DNA of 64,000 bases from Winogradskyella ursingii (GCF_013403975.1 NZ_JABFDH010000003.1:580647-644646); one strand, 5' to 3'; positions 8,547-17,731 are shown, numbered from the stretch's first letter. A program made the numbers and translations. Notes: generated by a model from the sequence alone, not told the origin.

Positions 8547-9506
8547 ATGCTAAAAGCTGGTGTTCTTGGTGCTGGTCACCTTGGTAAAATTCATCTAAGA
8601 CTTCTTAATCAATCCAACAAATATAATCTTGTAGGTTTTTACGATGCCGATCCTGAAAATGCAAAACGTGTAGTTGAAGAATTTGGCTACACCTATTTTG
8701 ATTCAATCGATGAATTAATCGATGCCGTAGATGTGGTAGATATCGTCACTCCTACCCTTTCACATTATGATTGTGCTAAGCAGGCCATCAAAAAAGGTAA
8801 ACACATTTTTATAGAAAAACCGATTACAAATACGGTGGAAGAGGCAGAAACCATAAGAACCTTAGTAGCCGAGCATGGAGTTAAAGGTCAGGTTGGGCAT
8901 GTGGAGCGTTTTAATCCTGCTTTTATAGGAGTAAAAGACCAAATAGATAATCCTATGTTTATTGAAACTCATCGTTTGGCAGAGTTCAACCCTCGTGGCA
9001 CTGACGTTCCTGTAGTTCTGGATTTAATGATACACGATATCGATATTATACTAAGTGTGGTGAATTCCCCCGTGAAACATATTTCAGCGAGTGGAGTTTC
9101 CGTAGTTAGTGAAACACCAGATATTGCCAACGCACGTATTGAGTTCAAAAACGGTTGTGTGGCAAATTTAACGGCTAGTCGAATTTCTTTAAAAAACATG
9201 CGCAAAACACGGTTTTTCCAAAAAGATGCATATATCTCTGTTGATTTTCTTGAAAAGAAATGTGAAGTCGTAAAAATGAAAAACGCACCAGAAAACCCAG
9301 GTGATTTTGACATGATTCTTCAAAATGCAGAAGGTATAAAAAAGCAGATCTATTTTGACAATCCCGAAATCGCAAACAACAATGCCATTTTAGATGAACT
9401 CGAAACCTTTGCGGATGCCATTAACAACAATACAAAGCCAATTGTAACATTGCATGATGGTACCGAGGCTTTACGCGTGGCTAACATGATTATTAACCAG
9501 TTTTAA
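8547..9506 (+). CDS. Gfo/Idh/MocA-family NAD(P)-dependent oxidoreductase
   Basis: A 319-residue enzyme. The N-terminal Rossmann fold has GVLGAGHLGKIHLR (GxGxxG) and the family signature HIFIEKPITNTVEEAE near residue 90, with the usual EKP lysine. The C-terminal part is the beta-sheet substrate domain. The substrate is not predictable. It heads a rightward run with a 3-hydroxyacyl-CoA dehydrogenase and a DUF1015 protein, and has its own promoter. Confidence 0.88.
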   Translation: MLKAGVLGAGHLGKIHLRLLNQSNKYNLVGFYDADPENAKRVVEEFGYTYFDSIDELIDAVDVVDIVTPTLSHYDCAKQAIKKGKHIFIEKPITNTVEEAETIRTLVAEHGVKGQVGHVERFNPAFIGVKDQIDNPMFIETHRLAEFNPRGTDVPVVLDLMIHDIDIILSVVNSPVKHISASGVSVVSETPDIANARIEFKNGCVANLTASRISLKNMRKTRFFQKDAYISVDFLEKKCEVVKMKNAPENPGDFDMILQNAEGIKKQIYFDNPEIANNNAILDELETFADAINNNTKPIVTLHDGTEALRVANMIINQF

Positions 9507-9520
9507 TTCAAAAAAAAAAC

Positions 9521-9571
9521 GGGAGTCTCATTGTATATACTTAATTAACAGATTCCTGCATTCGCAGGAGT
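9521..9571 (+). repeat. Flavobacterial REP-like palindromic repeat
   Basis: GATTCCTGCATTCGCAGGAG (9551-9570) holds a perfect 6-bp stem TCCTGC/GCAGGA around loop ATTC. To its left, GGGAGTCTCATTG and AATTAACA complete what looks like a two-armed element with a worn left arm (GCAGGAATCTCATTG in better-preserved copies known from flavobacterial genomes). It fills the gap between two same-strand genes. Confidence 0.55.
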
Positions 9572-9587
9572 AAAAAGAAAATTTTAA

Positions 9588-10478
9588 ATGAAAAATATAG
9601 CAGTAATAGGTGCAGGAACTATGGGAAACGGAATTGCCCACACATTTGCACAATCAGGATTCAAAGTTCAATTAATAGATATAAGTGAAGCATCACTAAA
9701 TAAGGGAATGGAAACCATTTCTAAAAATCTGGATAGAATGGTCGCTAAAGAAAAAATTTCTGAAGCCAATAAATCCGAAACATTGAACAATATAACAACC
9801 CATACCAATGTAGAAAGTGGTGTTGAAAATGTAGAATTGGTTGTTGAGGCAGCCACTGAAAACATAGACTTAAAACTGAAAATATTTAAACAGTTAGACA
9901 AAGCTTGTGACAAGGACGCTATTTTAGCAACTAATACTTCATCTATTTCAATCACGCAGATTGCAGCAGCAACTTCTAGACCTGACAAAGTGATTGGTAT
10001 GCACTTTATGAACCCTGTACCAATTATGAAACTGGTAGAAATCATTCGTGGTTATAATACAAGTGATGAAGTGACCAAGACTATAATGGTTTTGTCAAAA
10101 ACACTAGGTAAAGTTCCGACAGAGGTTAACGATTACCCAGGTTTTGTTGCTAACCGTATTTTAATGCCAATGCTCAACGAATCTATTGAGACGCTTTACA
10201 ACGGAGTTGCAGGTGTTGAAGAAATTGATACTGTTATGAAACTAGGCATGGCTCACCCAATGGGACCATTACAATTGGCAGATTTCATCGGTTTGGATGT
10301 TTGTCTGTCTATTTTAAATGTTATGTACGACGGTTTTAAAAACCCTAAATACGCTCCATGTCCATTATTAGTCAACATGGTTGCAGCAGGAAAATTAGGA
10401 GTAAAATCAGGCGAAGGGTTTTATGATTATTCAGAAAGCCGAAAAGCAGAAAAAATTGCGAAACAGTTTTTGAAGTAA
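9588..10478 (+). CDS. 3-hydroxybutyryl-CoA / 3-hydroxyacyl-CoA dehydrogenase
   Basis: A 296-residue NAD(P)-dependent dehydrogenase of the Hbd/PaaH type. It oxidises (or reduces) (S)-3-hydroxyacyl-CoA. The N-terminus has IAVIGAGTMGNGIAHTFAQ for the cofactor. The family signature is MHFMNPVPIMKLVEII, whose His is catalytic, with downstream VNDYPGFVANRILMPMLNE. Length is normal for the single-domain enzyme. The neighbours do not form a complete beta-oxidation or butyrate set. Short palindromic repeats lie on both sides. Confidence 0.93.
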   Translation: MKNIAVIGAGTMGNGIAHTFAQSGFKVQLIDISEASLNKGMETISKNLDRMVAKEKISEANKSETLNNITTHTNVESGVENVELVVEAATENIDLKLKIFKQLDKACDKDAILATNTSSISITQIAAATSRPDKVIGMHFMNPVPIMKLVEIIRGYNTSDEVTKTIMVLSKTLGKVPTEVNDYPGFVANRILMPMLNESIETLYNGVAGVEEIDTVMKLGMAHPMGPLQLADFIGLDVCLSILNVMYDGFKNPKYAPCPLLVNMVAAGKLGVKSGEGFYDYSESRKAEKIAKQFLK

Positions 10479-10485
10479 ACCAAAT

Positions 10486-10543
10486 CTGTCTTTGCAAGCA
10501 CACATGACATGGCATTCTCATTAAAATAAATAGACTGCCAGGC
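10486..10543 (+). repeat. Eroded repeat of the CGTCATTGCGAGCA...TGGCAATCTCAT type
   Basis: CTGTCTTTGCAAGCACACAT followed by GACATGGCATTCTCATT and ATAGACTGCCAGGC reads like a worn copy of a dispersed element of many flavobacterial genomes, which opens with CATTGCGAGCA, has TGGCAATCTCAT in the middle and returns with GATTGCCACG. The TGGCA and TGCCA parts still pair. Assignment rests on memory of the element. Confidence 0.45.
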
Positions 10544-10581
10544 TTTTTTATAAACTACTTGCATTGACGCAAACAATAAAC

Positions 10582-11820
10582 ATGGCCAAAATTATCCCAT
10601 TCAAAGCAGTTAAACCAAAAAGGTCTCTCGTTGGGCTTGTCGCCGCTAGACCCTATCAGAGTTATACCAAAAATGAGCGCGAATCACGTTTGGACTATAA
10701 TCCGTTTAGCTTTTTACATATCGTAAACCCAGGTTACAAATACGACCAGGAAGTGACTGGGGAAGAACGTTACAAACTCGTAAAGAATAGGTATCTGGAA
10801 TTTAAGGAAGATGGAGTTTTTATTCAAGATGAGAAGCCATCGCTTTATGTATATAAAATCGTGAATCGATACGGCCAGGAATTTAACGGTATAATAGCGG
10901 CTGCAAGTGCCGAGGATTATGAAAAAGATATCATCAAAAAACATGAAGATACCATAGCAAATCGTGAACAGACGTTTAAAACCTATCTTAAAACTGTAGG
11001 TTTTAATGCAGAACCTGTGCTGTTAACTTATCCTGACAACCATACTATTGAGAACATTATTAAAGACGTTCAAAAAGAATTTGCTGAGTTTGAATTTACT
11101 ATGACTTATCGAGACACCCACTATTTATGGAAAATAGATGACGGTGAAAAAATAAAAATCATACAGGCTGAATTCGAAAAAATGAGAACCATCTATATAG
11201 CAGATGGACATCATCGATCTGCATCCTCCTACTTGTTATACAAAGATGAAAAAGAAGCCAACCCTGATCACAGCGGAGATGAATCTTACAATTATTTTAT
11301 GTCGTATTTAATCCCTGAATCGGATTTGGTAATTCATGAGTTTAATCGTCTAATTACCGATTTAAATGGTTTGACCAAAGAAGAATTTTTAATAAAATTA
11401 GATGAATTATTCCGAATAGAAAACCGAGGTCTGATGCCTTACAATCCATCTAAGCCTCATCACTTTAGCATGTACCTTGATGGTGAGTTTTATTCGCTTT
11501 ATTTAAGAAAAACCAATTACGAATTTAAAAATGCCTTGGACGAGTTAGATGCTCAAGTACTTTACAAAACAATTTTGGAGCCTATTTTAGGTATTACAGA
11601 TTTACGAAATGACAGTAGAATTTCTTATGTTAACGGTGAACACGAAATGATCACAATAAAAAGTAGTGTAGACAGCGGAGATTATATAGTAGGCTTTGGA
11701 ATGTGCCCTTCCAATGTTGGTCAGATGAAACAGATTGCAGATGAGGGTTTAAAAATGCCACCAAAAAGCACCTATATTTTACCAAAACTAAGAAGTGGTA
11801 TGACCATTTACGAATTTTGA
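10582..11820 (+). CDS. DUF1015 family protein
   Basis: A 412-residue cytoplasmic protein of the DUF1015 family. It opens with AKIIPFKAVKPKR and has the conserved YIADGHHRSASSYLLY segment near residue 210, with the GHHR pair common to the family. Biochemical function is not established; these genes often lie near serine or PLP enzymes, and here a PLP-binding YggS follows by 49 bases. The start is ATG 10582; the in-frame TTG at 10564 would add only six residues. Confidence 0.88.
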   Translation: MAKIIPFKAVKPKRSLVGLVAARPYQSYTKNERESRLDYNPFSFLHIVNPGYKYDQEVTGEERYKLVKNRYLEFKEDGVFIQDEKPSLYVYKIVNRYGQEFNGIIAAASAEDYEKDIIKKHEDTIANREQTFKTYLKTVGFNAEPVLLTYPDNHTIENIIKDVQKEFAEFEFTMTYRDTHYLWKIDDGEKIKIIQAEFEKMRTIYIADGHHRSASSYLLYKDEKEANPDHSGDESYNYFMSYLIPESDLVIHEFNRLITDLNGLTKEEFLIKLDELFRIENRGLMPYNPSKPHHFSMYLDGEFYSLYLRKTNYEFKNALDELDAQVLYKTILEPILGITDLRNDSRISYVNGEHEMITIKSSVDSGDYIVGFGMCPSNVGQMKQIADEGLKMPPKSTYILPKLRSGMTIYEF

Positions 11821-11832
11821 CACAACGTGTCG

Positions 11833-11851
11833 TTCTGAACTTATTTCAGAA
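11833..11851 (+). repeat. TTCTGAA...TTCAGAA palindromic repeat before yggS
   Basis: TTCTGAACTTATTTCAGAA is a perfect 7-bp stem with a 5-base loop, preceded by GTGTCG and followed by TTTCAATCAA. It resembles the dispersed flavobacterial element TCATTCTGAACTTGTTTCAGAATCTCA. It lies 18 bases before the YggS start, so the hairpin would be in the leader if transcription reads through from DUF1015. Confidence 0.55.
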
Positions 11852-11869
11852 TTTCAATCAAACAACTGA

Positions 11870-12541
11870 ATGAGTATAAAAGAAAATCTTAATAAATTAA
11901 ACACACAATTACCGCATCACGTGACTTTGGTGGCAGTTTCTAAAACCAAGCCAGTGAGCGATTTAATGGAAGCCTATAATATAGGTCATCGCATTTTTGG
12001 TGAAAATAAAATCCAAGAAATGGTGGAGAAATATGAGGAGATGCCAAAAGATATTAAATGGCACATGATTGGACATGTTCAGCGAAATAAAGTTAAATAC
12101 ATGGCCGAGTTTGTGAATCTTATCCATGGTGTGGATAGTTTAAAATTATTAAAAGAAATAAACAAACAAGCTAAAAAACACGATCGAATTATTGATTGTT
12201 TACTTCAGATTAAAATCGCCGAAGAGGATAGTAAATTTGGCATGTCTTCAAAAGAAGCCTCTACCGTTCTGCAATCTGAGGAATTATCAAAATTAAAAAA
12301 CATTAAAATAACAGGCCTCATGGGTATGGCCACATTTACTGATGACATGAGTCAAGTTGAAAAAGAATTTAAATTCTTAAAATCCACTTTTGAAGATTTA
12401 AAACAGCTAAATACCTTTAATTGTGAATTAAAAACCATCTCAATGGGAATGAGTGGAGATTATCAGTTAGCCATAGATTGCGGAAGCAATATGGTTAGAA
12501 TTGGAAGTAGTATATTTGGCGAGAGAAATTATAATAACTAG
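11870..12541 (+). CDS. YggS/PROSC family pyridoxal-phosphate homeostasis protein
   Basis: A 223-residue single-domain TIM barrel that carries PLP and helps balance B6 vitamers. Lys25 in LVAVSKTKP is the expected Schiff-base lysine. Other family landmarks are FGENKIQEM, WHMIGHVQRNK, LMGMATF and SMGMSGDYQLAI near the C-terminus. It is not a racemase despite its fold. Last of the DUF1015-YggS pair; the next gene begins about 60 bases on. Confidence 0.93.
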   Translation: MSIKENLNKLNTQLPHHVTLVAVSKTKPVSDLMEAYNIGHRIFGENKIQEMVEKYEEMPKDIKWHMIGHVQRNKVKYMAEFVNLIHGVDSLKLLKEINKQAKKHDRIIDCLLQIKIAEEDSKFGMSSKEASTVLQSEELSKLKNIKITGLMGMATFTDDMSQVEKEFKFLKSTFEDLKQLNTFNCELKTISMGMSGDYQLAIDCGSNMVRIGSSIFGERNYNN

Positions 12542-12602
12542 TTTTTCGTCTGAGTCGTAATATGTATTAGCGACCAGTCAAAGACTTAAAAAACACATTT
12601 AT

Positions 12603-13973
12603 ATCTACGCAATACTAGACATAGAAACCACAGGTGGTAAGTTTAACGAAGAAGGTATCACGGAAATTGCAATTTACCAATTTGATGGCCACAAAGTAAC
12701 AGATCAGTTTATTTCATTAGTTAATCCTGAACGTGAAATCCAACCTTTTGTGGTAAATCTTACAGGAATAAATTCCAATATGCTCAGAAATGCACCAAAG
12801 TTTTACGAGGTAGCAAAACGCATCGTGGAAATTACTGAAGATTGTATTTTGGTAGCACATAATGCCGATTTTGATTATAGAATTTTAAAGACGGAATTTA
12901 GACGTTTAGGTTTTCCCTATAAGCGTAAAACGCTTTGTACGGTAGAACTTTCTAAACAGCTTATTCCGGATATGGAGTCCTATAGTTTGGGGAAATTAGC
13001 GCGAGCATTAGGCATACCAATGAGCGATCGTCATCGTGCAAACGGAGATGCTTTGGCAACTGTAAAGCTCTTTAAAATGCTGCTGAATAAAAATTCGGAT
13101 AAAAAAATTATTAAAGAAGCCGTTAAGATTGAAAAGAAATCAAAATTATCGTCCAATCTAAGAGACATTATTGAATCTATGCCCAGCGATACAGGTGTCT
13201 ACTATATTCATGACGCAAACGGCAATATTATATACATTGGCAAAAGCAACAATATAAGAAAGCGTGTTACTCAGCATTTTACAAACACCAATTCAAAATC
13301 CAAAAAAATACAAGTAGAAGTTGCAAGTGTTACCTACGAAAAAACTGGAAGTGAATTAGTAGCGCTCTTAAAAGAAAGCGAAGAAATAAAAGCCAATAAA
13401 CCAATTTATAACAGAGCTTTAAAACGAAATAAATTTACTCAAGGCCTTTTCAGTTTTATTGATGATAATGGATATATAAATCTAAGAATTAGACACTTAA
13501 GCAAGGATAAAAAACCCATCACCACCTTTAGTAATAGACAAAGTGCTAATGCATTTATGAACAGAATAATCGAAACCTATGAGTTATGCGACAAGCTCTG
13601 TGGTTTGGAAAAGTCACATTCAAGCTGCTTTAAACACGGTATTGAGAAATGTCACGGTGCGTGCATATGTAAAGAAAGTACTGAAGATTATAATAAACGC
13701 GTCAATTCTGTCATAGAGCTCAATACTTATGATAATAAAGACATGATTCTAATAGACAAAGGTAGGGATATAGATGAAAAAAGTGTCATCCTGGTTGAGG
13801 ATGGCACCTTTAAAGGTATCGGTTTTTTCAATCTTAATTTACAAATTAATAATAGGGATATTTTAAACACATTAATTACTCCTATGCAAAATAATCGTGA
13901 CACCCAGCATATTATTCAGAGTTACATGCGACGCAACAAACGCCTTAAGGTTATTGAATTGGAACACACATGA
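12603..13973 (+). CDS. DEDDh exonuclease fused to a GIY-YIG (UvrC-like) nuclease domain, non-ATG start
   Basis: About 456 residues. The N-terminal DnaQ-type 3'-5' exonuclease shows motif I as ILDIETTGG (D6, E8), motif II HNADFD (D89) and motif III HRANGDA (H144, D149). From about residue 195 a GIY-YIG domain follows (GVYYIH, then IIYIGKSNNIRKRV), then a Cys-rich segment. Fusions of an epsilon-like exonuclease to a UvrC/Cho-like nuclease are known and probably act in DNA repair. The frame is open from the stop at 12558-12560, but between it and motif I there is no ATG, GTG or TTG. ATC 12603 sits where I expect the initiator Met (MYAILDIETTGG), and ATT 12597 is the alternative. The first ordinary start, GTG 12750, would delete motif I. 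The 3' end overlaps the next gene by 4 bases. Confidence 0.75.
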   Translation: MYAILDIETTGGKFNEEGITEIAIYQFDGHKVTDQFISLVNPEREIQPFVVNLTGINSNMLRNAPKFYEVAKRIVEITEDCILVAHNADFDYRILKTEFRRLGFPYKRKTLCTVELSKQLIPDMESYSLGKLARALGIPMSDRHRANGDALATVKLFKMLLNKNSDKKIIKEAVKIEKKSKLSSNLRDIIESMPSDTGVYYIHDANGNIIYIGKSNNIRKRVTQHFTNTNSKSKKIQVEVASVTYEKTGSELVALLKESEEIKANKPIYNRALKRNKFTQGLFSFIDDNGYINLRIRHLSKDKKPITTFSNRQSANAFMNRIIETYELCDKLCGLEKSHSSCFKHGIEKCHGACICKESTEDYNKRVNSVIELNTYDNKDMILIDKGRDIDEKSVILVEDGTFKGIGFFNLNLQINNRDILNTLITPMQNNRDTQHIIQSYMRRNKRLKVIELEHT

Positions 13974-15913
13974 AATTTCATCTCTTATTTTTAGCAGTCC
14001 TATATTCTGCTTTTACCTTTTCCCAAGATTATAATATATCTATGATGGTTTCCAGAAATGATCTAGAGTCTAATAGCTATATAAAAGATTCTACGGCTAA
14101 TGCACTCATCATTTATGACCATGGCAATAGTTTTATAGATGAAGACACCTTTTGGCTTCGCTTTCAACTCAAACAGAAAATTAAAATTCTAAAACAAGAG
14201 GGCATTGAGAAAGGAACTTTTACCGTTAGATTATATAAAGGGAAATCTTCTGAAGAAAAAATAAAAAATATAAAAGCAACTACTTACAATTTAGAAAACG
14301 GAAAAATCGTAAGAACAAAACTTGAAGAAAGCGCCATTTTTAGAGAAGAAAACGAAAATTTTACTTTAGTAAAAATTGTCTTGCCTAAAGTTAAGGTTGG
14401 AAGTGTACTCACTATAGAATATGAGAAACAGTCAAGATTTGTAACTAAATTCCAACCATGGTATTTTCAAGGATATGATCCAGTTTTATACAGCGAATAT
14501 AATACGAGTATTCCGGCTAATTACGAATATAATATCAAGTTAGTAGGCACCAAGAAATTTGATACGTTCGATAATAACATTAAAAAGAATTGCATCACAG
14601 TAGGCAATGGAGGTCGAGCAGATTGTTCCATCGCGAAATATGTTATGAAAGATATTCCGGCATATAAACCAGAAAGTTTCACTACTACTCCACTTAATTA
14701 TTTAGCCAGAATTGAATATGAACTAAGCGTAATTAAAAGATTTGATGGTGGTGTTGAAAAAATTGCCAAAACTTGGGCTAATGTTGATGACGAGTTGAAG
14801 ACTGATAGCGATTTTGGCCGTCAGCTTAGCAAAAGAAGTTTAGTTAGAAAATTACTTCCTGAAGCTATTATATACATAGCCGATCCTCTCGCCAAAGCAC
14901 AGGCCATATATCAATATGTTTTAGATAATTATAAATGGAATGAAAAATATGAGCGCTACGATGTTTCAGTCAAAGATTTAATAGACACTAAACTGGGTAG
15001 TGTTTTTGAAATAAACTTGTTATTGGAAAATTTATTATCCAGTGAGAATTTTGAAGTATATCCAGTTTTACTATCTACACGTTCCAGCGGATTTATAACA
15101 AAGGTTTACCCTGTAATTACTGAGTTTAATTATGTAGTTGTCAAAACTATTATTGATGGTAAAACTTATTTTTTGGATGCCACTAGTCCGTATATACCCT
15201 TTGGTACGCTACCCTTTAGATGTCTCAATCAATATGGTAGACTTATGGATTTTGATAATAATAGCTATTGGGAGGATATAAAAGTCGAAGATTTTTCGGT
15301 GATATCACAAAGAGTTAAATTAGAACTAGCAGATGATATGTTCAAAGGTTCCATTAATAGTTCTTTTTCAGGATATCATGCCAATTCTTTAAAACAAGAG
15401 TTTGATGAGAATTCCGTTCAATACAAAAAGAATATGCGTGATGACCATAATCAACTTCGTATTATTAAGCATGATATCGTAGACTTTAAAAAGTCAGCAA
15501 ATAATTTTACTGAAGACATTGAGTTTGAAATCGACCCAGAATTTATAGGTAACAAAATATATTTTAATCCATTTGTGTTTAAGTTCTTTGATGAAAATCC
15601 ATTTCAGTTACAAGAACGTACCTATCCAATCGATTTTGGGTATAAGGATATTTACTCTTATGCCATGTCGCTAAAATTACCGGAAAATTTTAAAATCGCA
15701 GACATTCCAGAACCCATCAGTTATAGTTTACCAAACAGCACTGGCAGTTTTATGTTTAATGTAAATCTTAAGAGAGATGAATTAACTGTATACTTTAAAA
15801 TTAAATTTAATGAGCCTATCTACGGATTTGAATACTATCCATATTTAAAAGAATTTATGAAGAAGGTGGTTGAGACGCAAAAAAATACAGTAATAGTTTT
15901 AGAGAAACAATAG
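13970..15913 (+). CDS. DUF3857 / transglutaminase-like secreted protein
   Basis: A 647-residue exported protein: signal peptide MKFHLLFLAVLYSAFTFSQ, then an N-terminal DUF3857 domain (about residues 50-220, including VKIVLPKVKVGSVLTIEYEK). A transglutaminase-like core follows around 290-420 (AQAIYQYVLDNYKWNEKY), and a C-terminal DUF3858-like sheet ends in NEPIYGFEYYPYLKEF. Where active relatives have a Cys, this protein reads KLGSVFEINLLLENLL, so the enzyme nucleophile looks absent. Function is unknown. Its ATG overlaps the exonuclease stop, suggesting coupled translation. Confidence 0.82.
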   Translation: MKFHLLFLAVLYSAFTFSQDYNISMMVSRNDLESNSYIKDSTANALIIYDHGNSFIDEDTFWLRFQLKQKIKILKQEGIEKGTFTVRLYKGKSSEEKIKNIKATTYNLENGKIVRTKLEESAIFREENENFTLVKIVLPKVKVGSVLTIEYEKQSRFVTKFQPWYFQGYDPVLYSEYNTSIPANYEYNIKLVGTKKFDTFDNNIKKNCITVGNGGRADCSIAKYVMKDIPAYKPESFTTTPLNYLARIEYELSVIKRFDGGVEKIAKTWANVDDELKTDSDFGRQLSKRSLVRKLLPEAIIYIADPLAKAQAIYQYVLDNYKWNEKYERYDVSVKDLIDTKLGSVFEINLLLENLLSSENFEVYPVLLSTRSSGFITKVYPVITEFNYVVVKTIIDGKTYFLDATSPYIPFGTLPFRCLNQYGRLMDFDNNSYWEDIKVEDFSVISQRVKLELADDMFKGSINSSFSGYHANSLKQEFDENSVQYKKNMRDDHNQLRIIKHDIVDFKKSANNFTEDIEFEIDPEFIGNKIYFNPFVFKFFDENPFQLQERTYPIDFGYKDIYSYAMSLKLPENFKIADIPEPISYSLPNSTGSFMFNVNLKRDELTVYFKIKFNEPIYGFEYYPYLKEFMKKVVETQKNTVIVLEKQ

Positions 15914-15937
15914 TATTTTGTTTTGTATTTTTAAATA

Positions 15938-16807
15938 ATGAAAAAGAATCAGGAACATAATTGGAAAACCAAACTTCATGAAATTATTTATGAAGCAGAT
16001 ACACCAGCCGGAAAACTTTTTGATGTTGTTTTGCTCATAGCCATTTTAGCCAGTATCGTATTGGTAATGCTTGAAAGCGTAAGCAGTTTTGATGCTAAAT
16101 ATCATAATTTTTTAAATATTGCTGAATGGATTATAACCATCCTGTTTACTGTTGAGTACATACTTAGAATAATTACAGTAAATAAGCCATGGAGGTATGT
16201 AAAAAGCTTTTATGGCATTATAGATCTATTATCTACTATACCAAAATATTTATCTCTCATTTTCGTTGGTACTCACGCATTGGTAGCTTTGAGAGCACTA
16301 AGGCTTTTAAGAGTTTTTAGAATTTTAAAATTGGCTCGTTATCTTGGTGCATCCAATCAACTGGCCAGTGCAATAAAAGCGAGTAGAGCTAAAATATCAG
16401 TTTTTCTGTTTGCAGTTATGATTGCCGCAATAATTTTTGGCACAATAATGTACCTTGTTGAAGGGGAAGAAAATGGTTTTACCAACATCCCTAAAAGTGT
16501 GTACTGGTGCATTGTAACACTTACTACAGTAGGTTTTGGAGATATCGCACCTCAAACACCATTAGGCCAATTAATCGCAACAATTATTATGATTATGGGT
16601 TATGGCATCATTGCCGTGCCAACGGGAATAGTATCTGCAGAATATACTAAAGCCTCAAGTGGTCCGAATGCAAAACCTGTCGAGGATAAAGGCGTGATAA
16701 AATCAGTTACACTAAACACACAATCCTGTTCAAACTGTATGGCTTCAAAGCATCAAGATGATGCCGATTTCTGCCATAAATGTGGTTATAAATTACGGTA
16801 TGACTAA
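15938..16807 (+). CDS. Voltage-gated-type potassium channel with C-terminal zinc ribbon
   Basis: A 289-residue ion transporter with six membrane helices and one pore loop. The selectivity filter is TTVGFGD at 196-202. An S4-like helix carries regularly spaced arginines (RALRLLRVFRILKLARYL, about residues 125-142). After the last helix comes a soluble tail with two CxxC pairs, Cys264/Cys267 (CSNC) and Cys279/Cys282 (CHKC), a zinc-ribbon pattern unusual on bacterial Kv-like channels. It probably moves K+ across the inner membrane. It overlaps the miaA start by 8 bases. Confidence 0.88.
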   Translation: MKKNQEHNWKTKLHEIIYEADTPAGKLFDVVLLIAILASIVLVMLESVSSFDAKYHNFLNIAEWIITILFTVEYILRIITVNKPWRYVKSFYGIIDLLSTIPKYLSLIFVGTHALVALRALRLLRVFRILKLARYLGASNQLASAIKASRAKISVFLFAVMIAAIIFGTIMYLVEGEENGFTNIPKSVYWCIVTLTTVGFGDIAPQTPLGQLIATIIMIMGYGIIAVPTGIVSAEYTKASSGPNAKPVEDKGVIKSVTLNTQSCSNCMASKHQDDADFCHKCGYKLRYD

Positions 16808-17720
16808 TATTCTTTTATCAATTGTTGGACCTACCGCTATTGGAAAAACAGAACTTAGTATTAAGCTAGCGCAACACTTTAATTCAGAAATAATTTCAGC
16901 AGATTCACGTCAATTCTATAAAGAAATGGAAATAGGTACTGCGGTACCATCGAATAGTGAACTAAATGCCGCAGAACACAATTTCATACAGCATAAATCT
17001 ATTCATGAAGATTATAATGTTGGTGATTTTGAAAGAGATGCGATTACAAAACTTGATGATATTTACAACACCGATGATATCGCTTTAATGGTTGGTGGCT
17101 CAGGACTTTATGTCAATGCAGTGACTAAGGGGTTAGATTATTTTCCTGAAGTAAATTCAGATATTAGAGAAGAATTGAAATATCAATTTCAACATAACGG
17201 ATTAGCTATTTTACAGCAGAAACTCAAAGCATTGGATCTTGAAACATACAACTCTATTGCAATTGATAATCCTCAGCGCGTTATAAGAGCTTTGGAAATC
17301 TGTATTGGATCTGGCAAACCTTATTCGTCATTCAAAACTAATAAATCAAAAAATCGATCATTCAAAACCATTACCATTGGATTAAAAGCAGAGCGCCAAA
17401 TTATTTATGACCGCATTAATAAGCGGGTAGATATTATGATTGAAAATGGACTAATTAATGAAGCAAAAAAACTGTATCCACAGCGAAATCTCAATGCTCT
17501 TAACACAGTAGGCTATAAAGAACTTTTTACTTATTTTGATGGTGAAACAACTTTAGACATGGCAATTTCAGAAATAAAAAAAAACACAAGACGCTTTGCA
17601 AAAAGACAGCTCACATGGTTTAGAAAAGATGATACTATCAAATGGTTTGATTACCAAACCGAAATTGACCAGGTTATAGAATATTTTGAATTTGCAATAA
17701 AAAAAATCCAGCCTAATTAA
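16800..17720 (+). CDS. miaA: tRNA dimethylallyltransferase
   Basis: A 306-residue MiaA, which adds a dimethylallyl group to A37 of tRNAs that read codons starting with U. It shows the P-loop GPTAIGKTELS at residues 10-20, SADSRQFYKEMEIGTA, and the tRNA-binding GGSGLYVNAVTKG and FAKRQLTWFR segments. The start is ATG 16800 inside the end of the channel gene; an upstream in-frame ATG at 16758 would add a non-conserved leader. The stop codon lies in the loop of the terminator that follows. Confidence 0.96.
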   Translation: MTNILLSIVGPTAIGKTELSIKLAQHFNSEIISADSRQFYKEMEIGTAVPSNSELNAAEHNFIQHKSIHEDYNVGDFERDAITKLDDIYNTDDIALMVGGSGLYVNAVTKGLDYFPEVNSDIREELKYQFQHNGLAILQQKLKALDLETYNSIAIDNPQRVIRALEICIGSGKPYSSFKTNKSKNRSFKTITIGLKAERQIIYDRINKRVDIMIENGLINEAKKLYPQRNLNALNTVGYKELFTYFDGETTLDMAISEIKKNTRRFAKRQLTWFRKDDTIKWFDYQTEIDQVIEYFEFAIKKIQPN

Positions 17721-17731
17721 GCTGGATTTTT
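17702..17731. terminator. Terminator between miaA and the response regulator
   Basis: AAAAATCCAGC pairs perfectly with GCTGGATTTTT over 11 bp, with an 8-base loop (CTAATTAA) that holds the miaA stop codon. T-runs on both strands let it serve miaA and the converging response-regulator gene. Confidence 0.85.

Noticed and set aside
13970..15913. DUF3857 protein as an active transglutaminase or protease
   Set aside because: The position where active relatives carry a catalytic Cys reads LGSVFEIN, so enzymatic activity is not supported.
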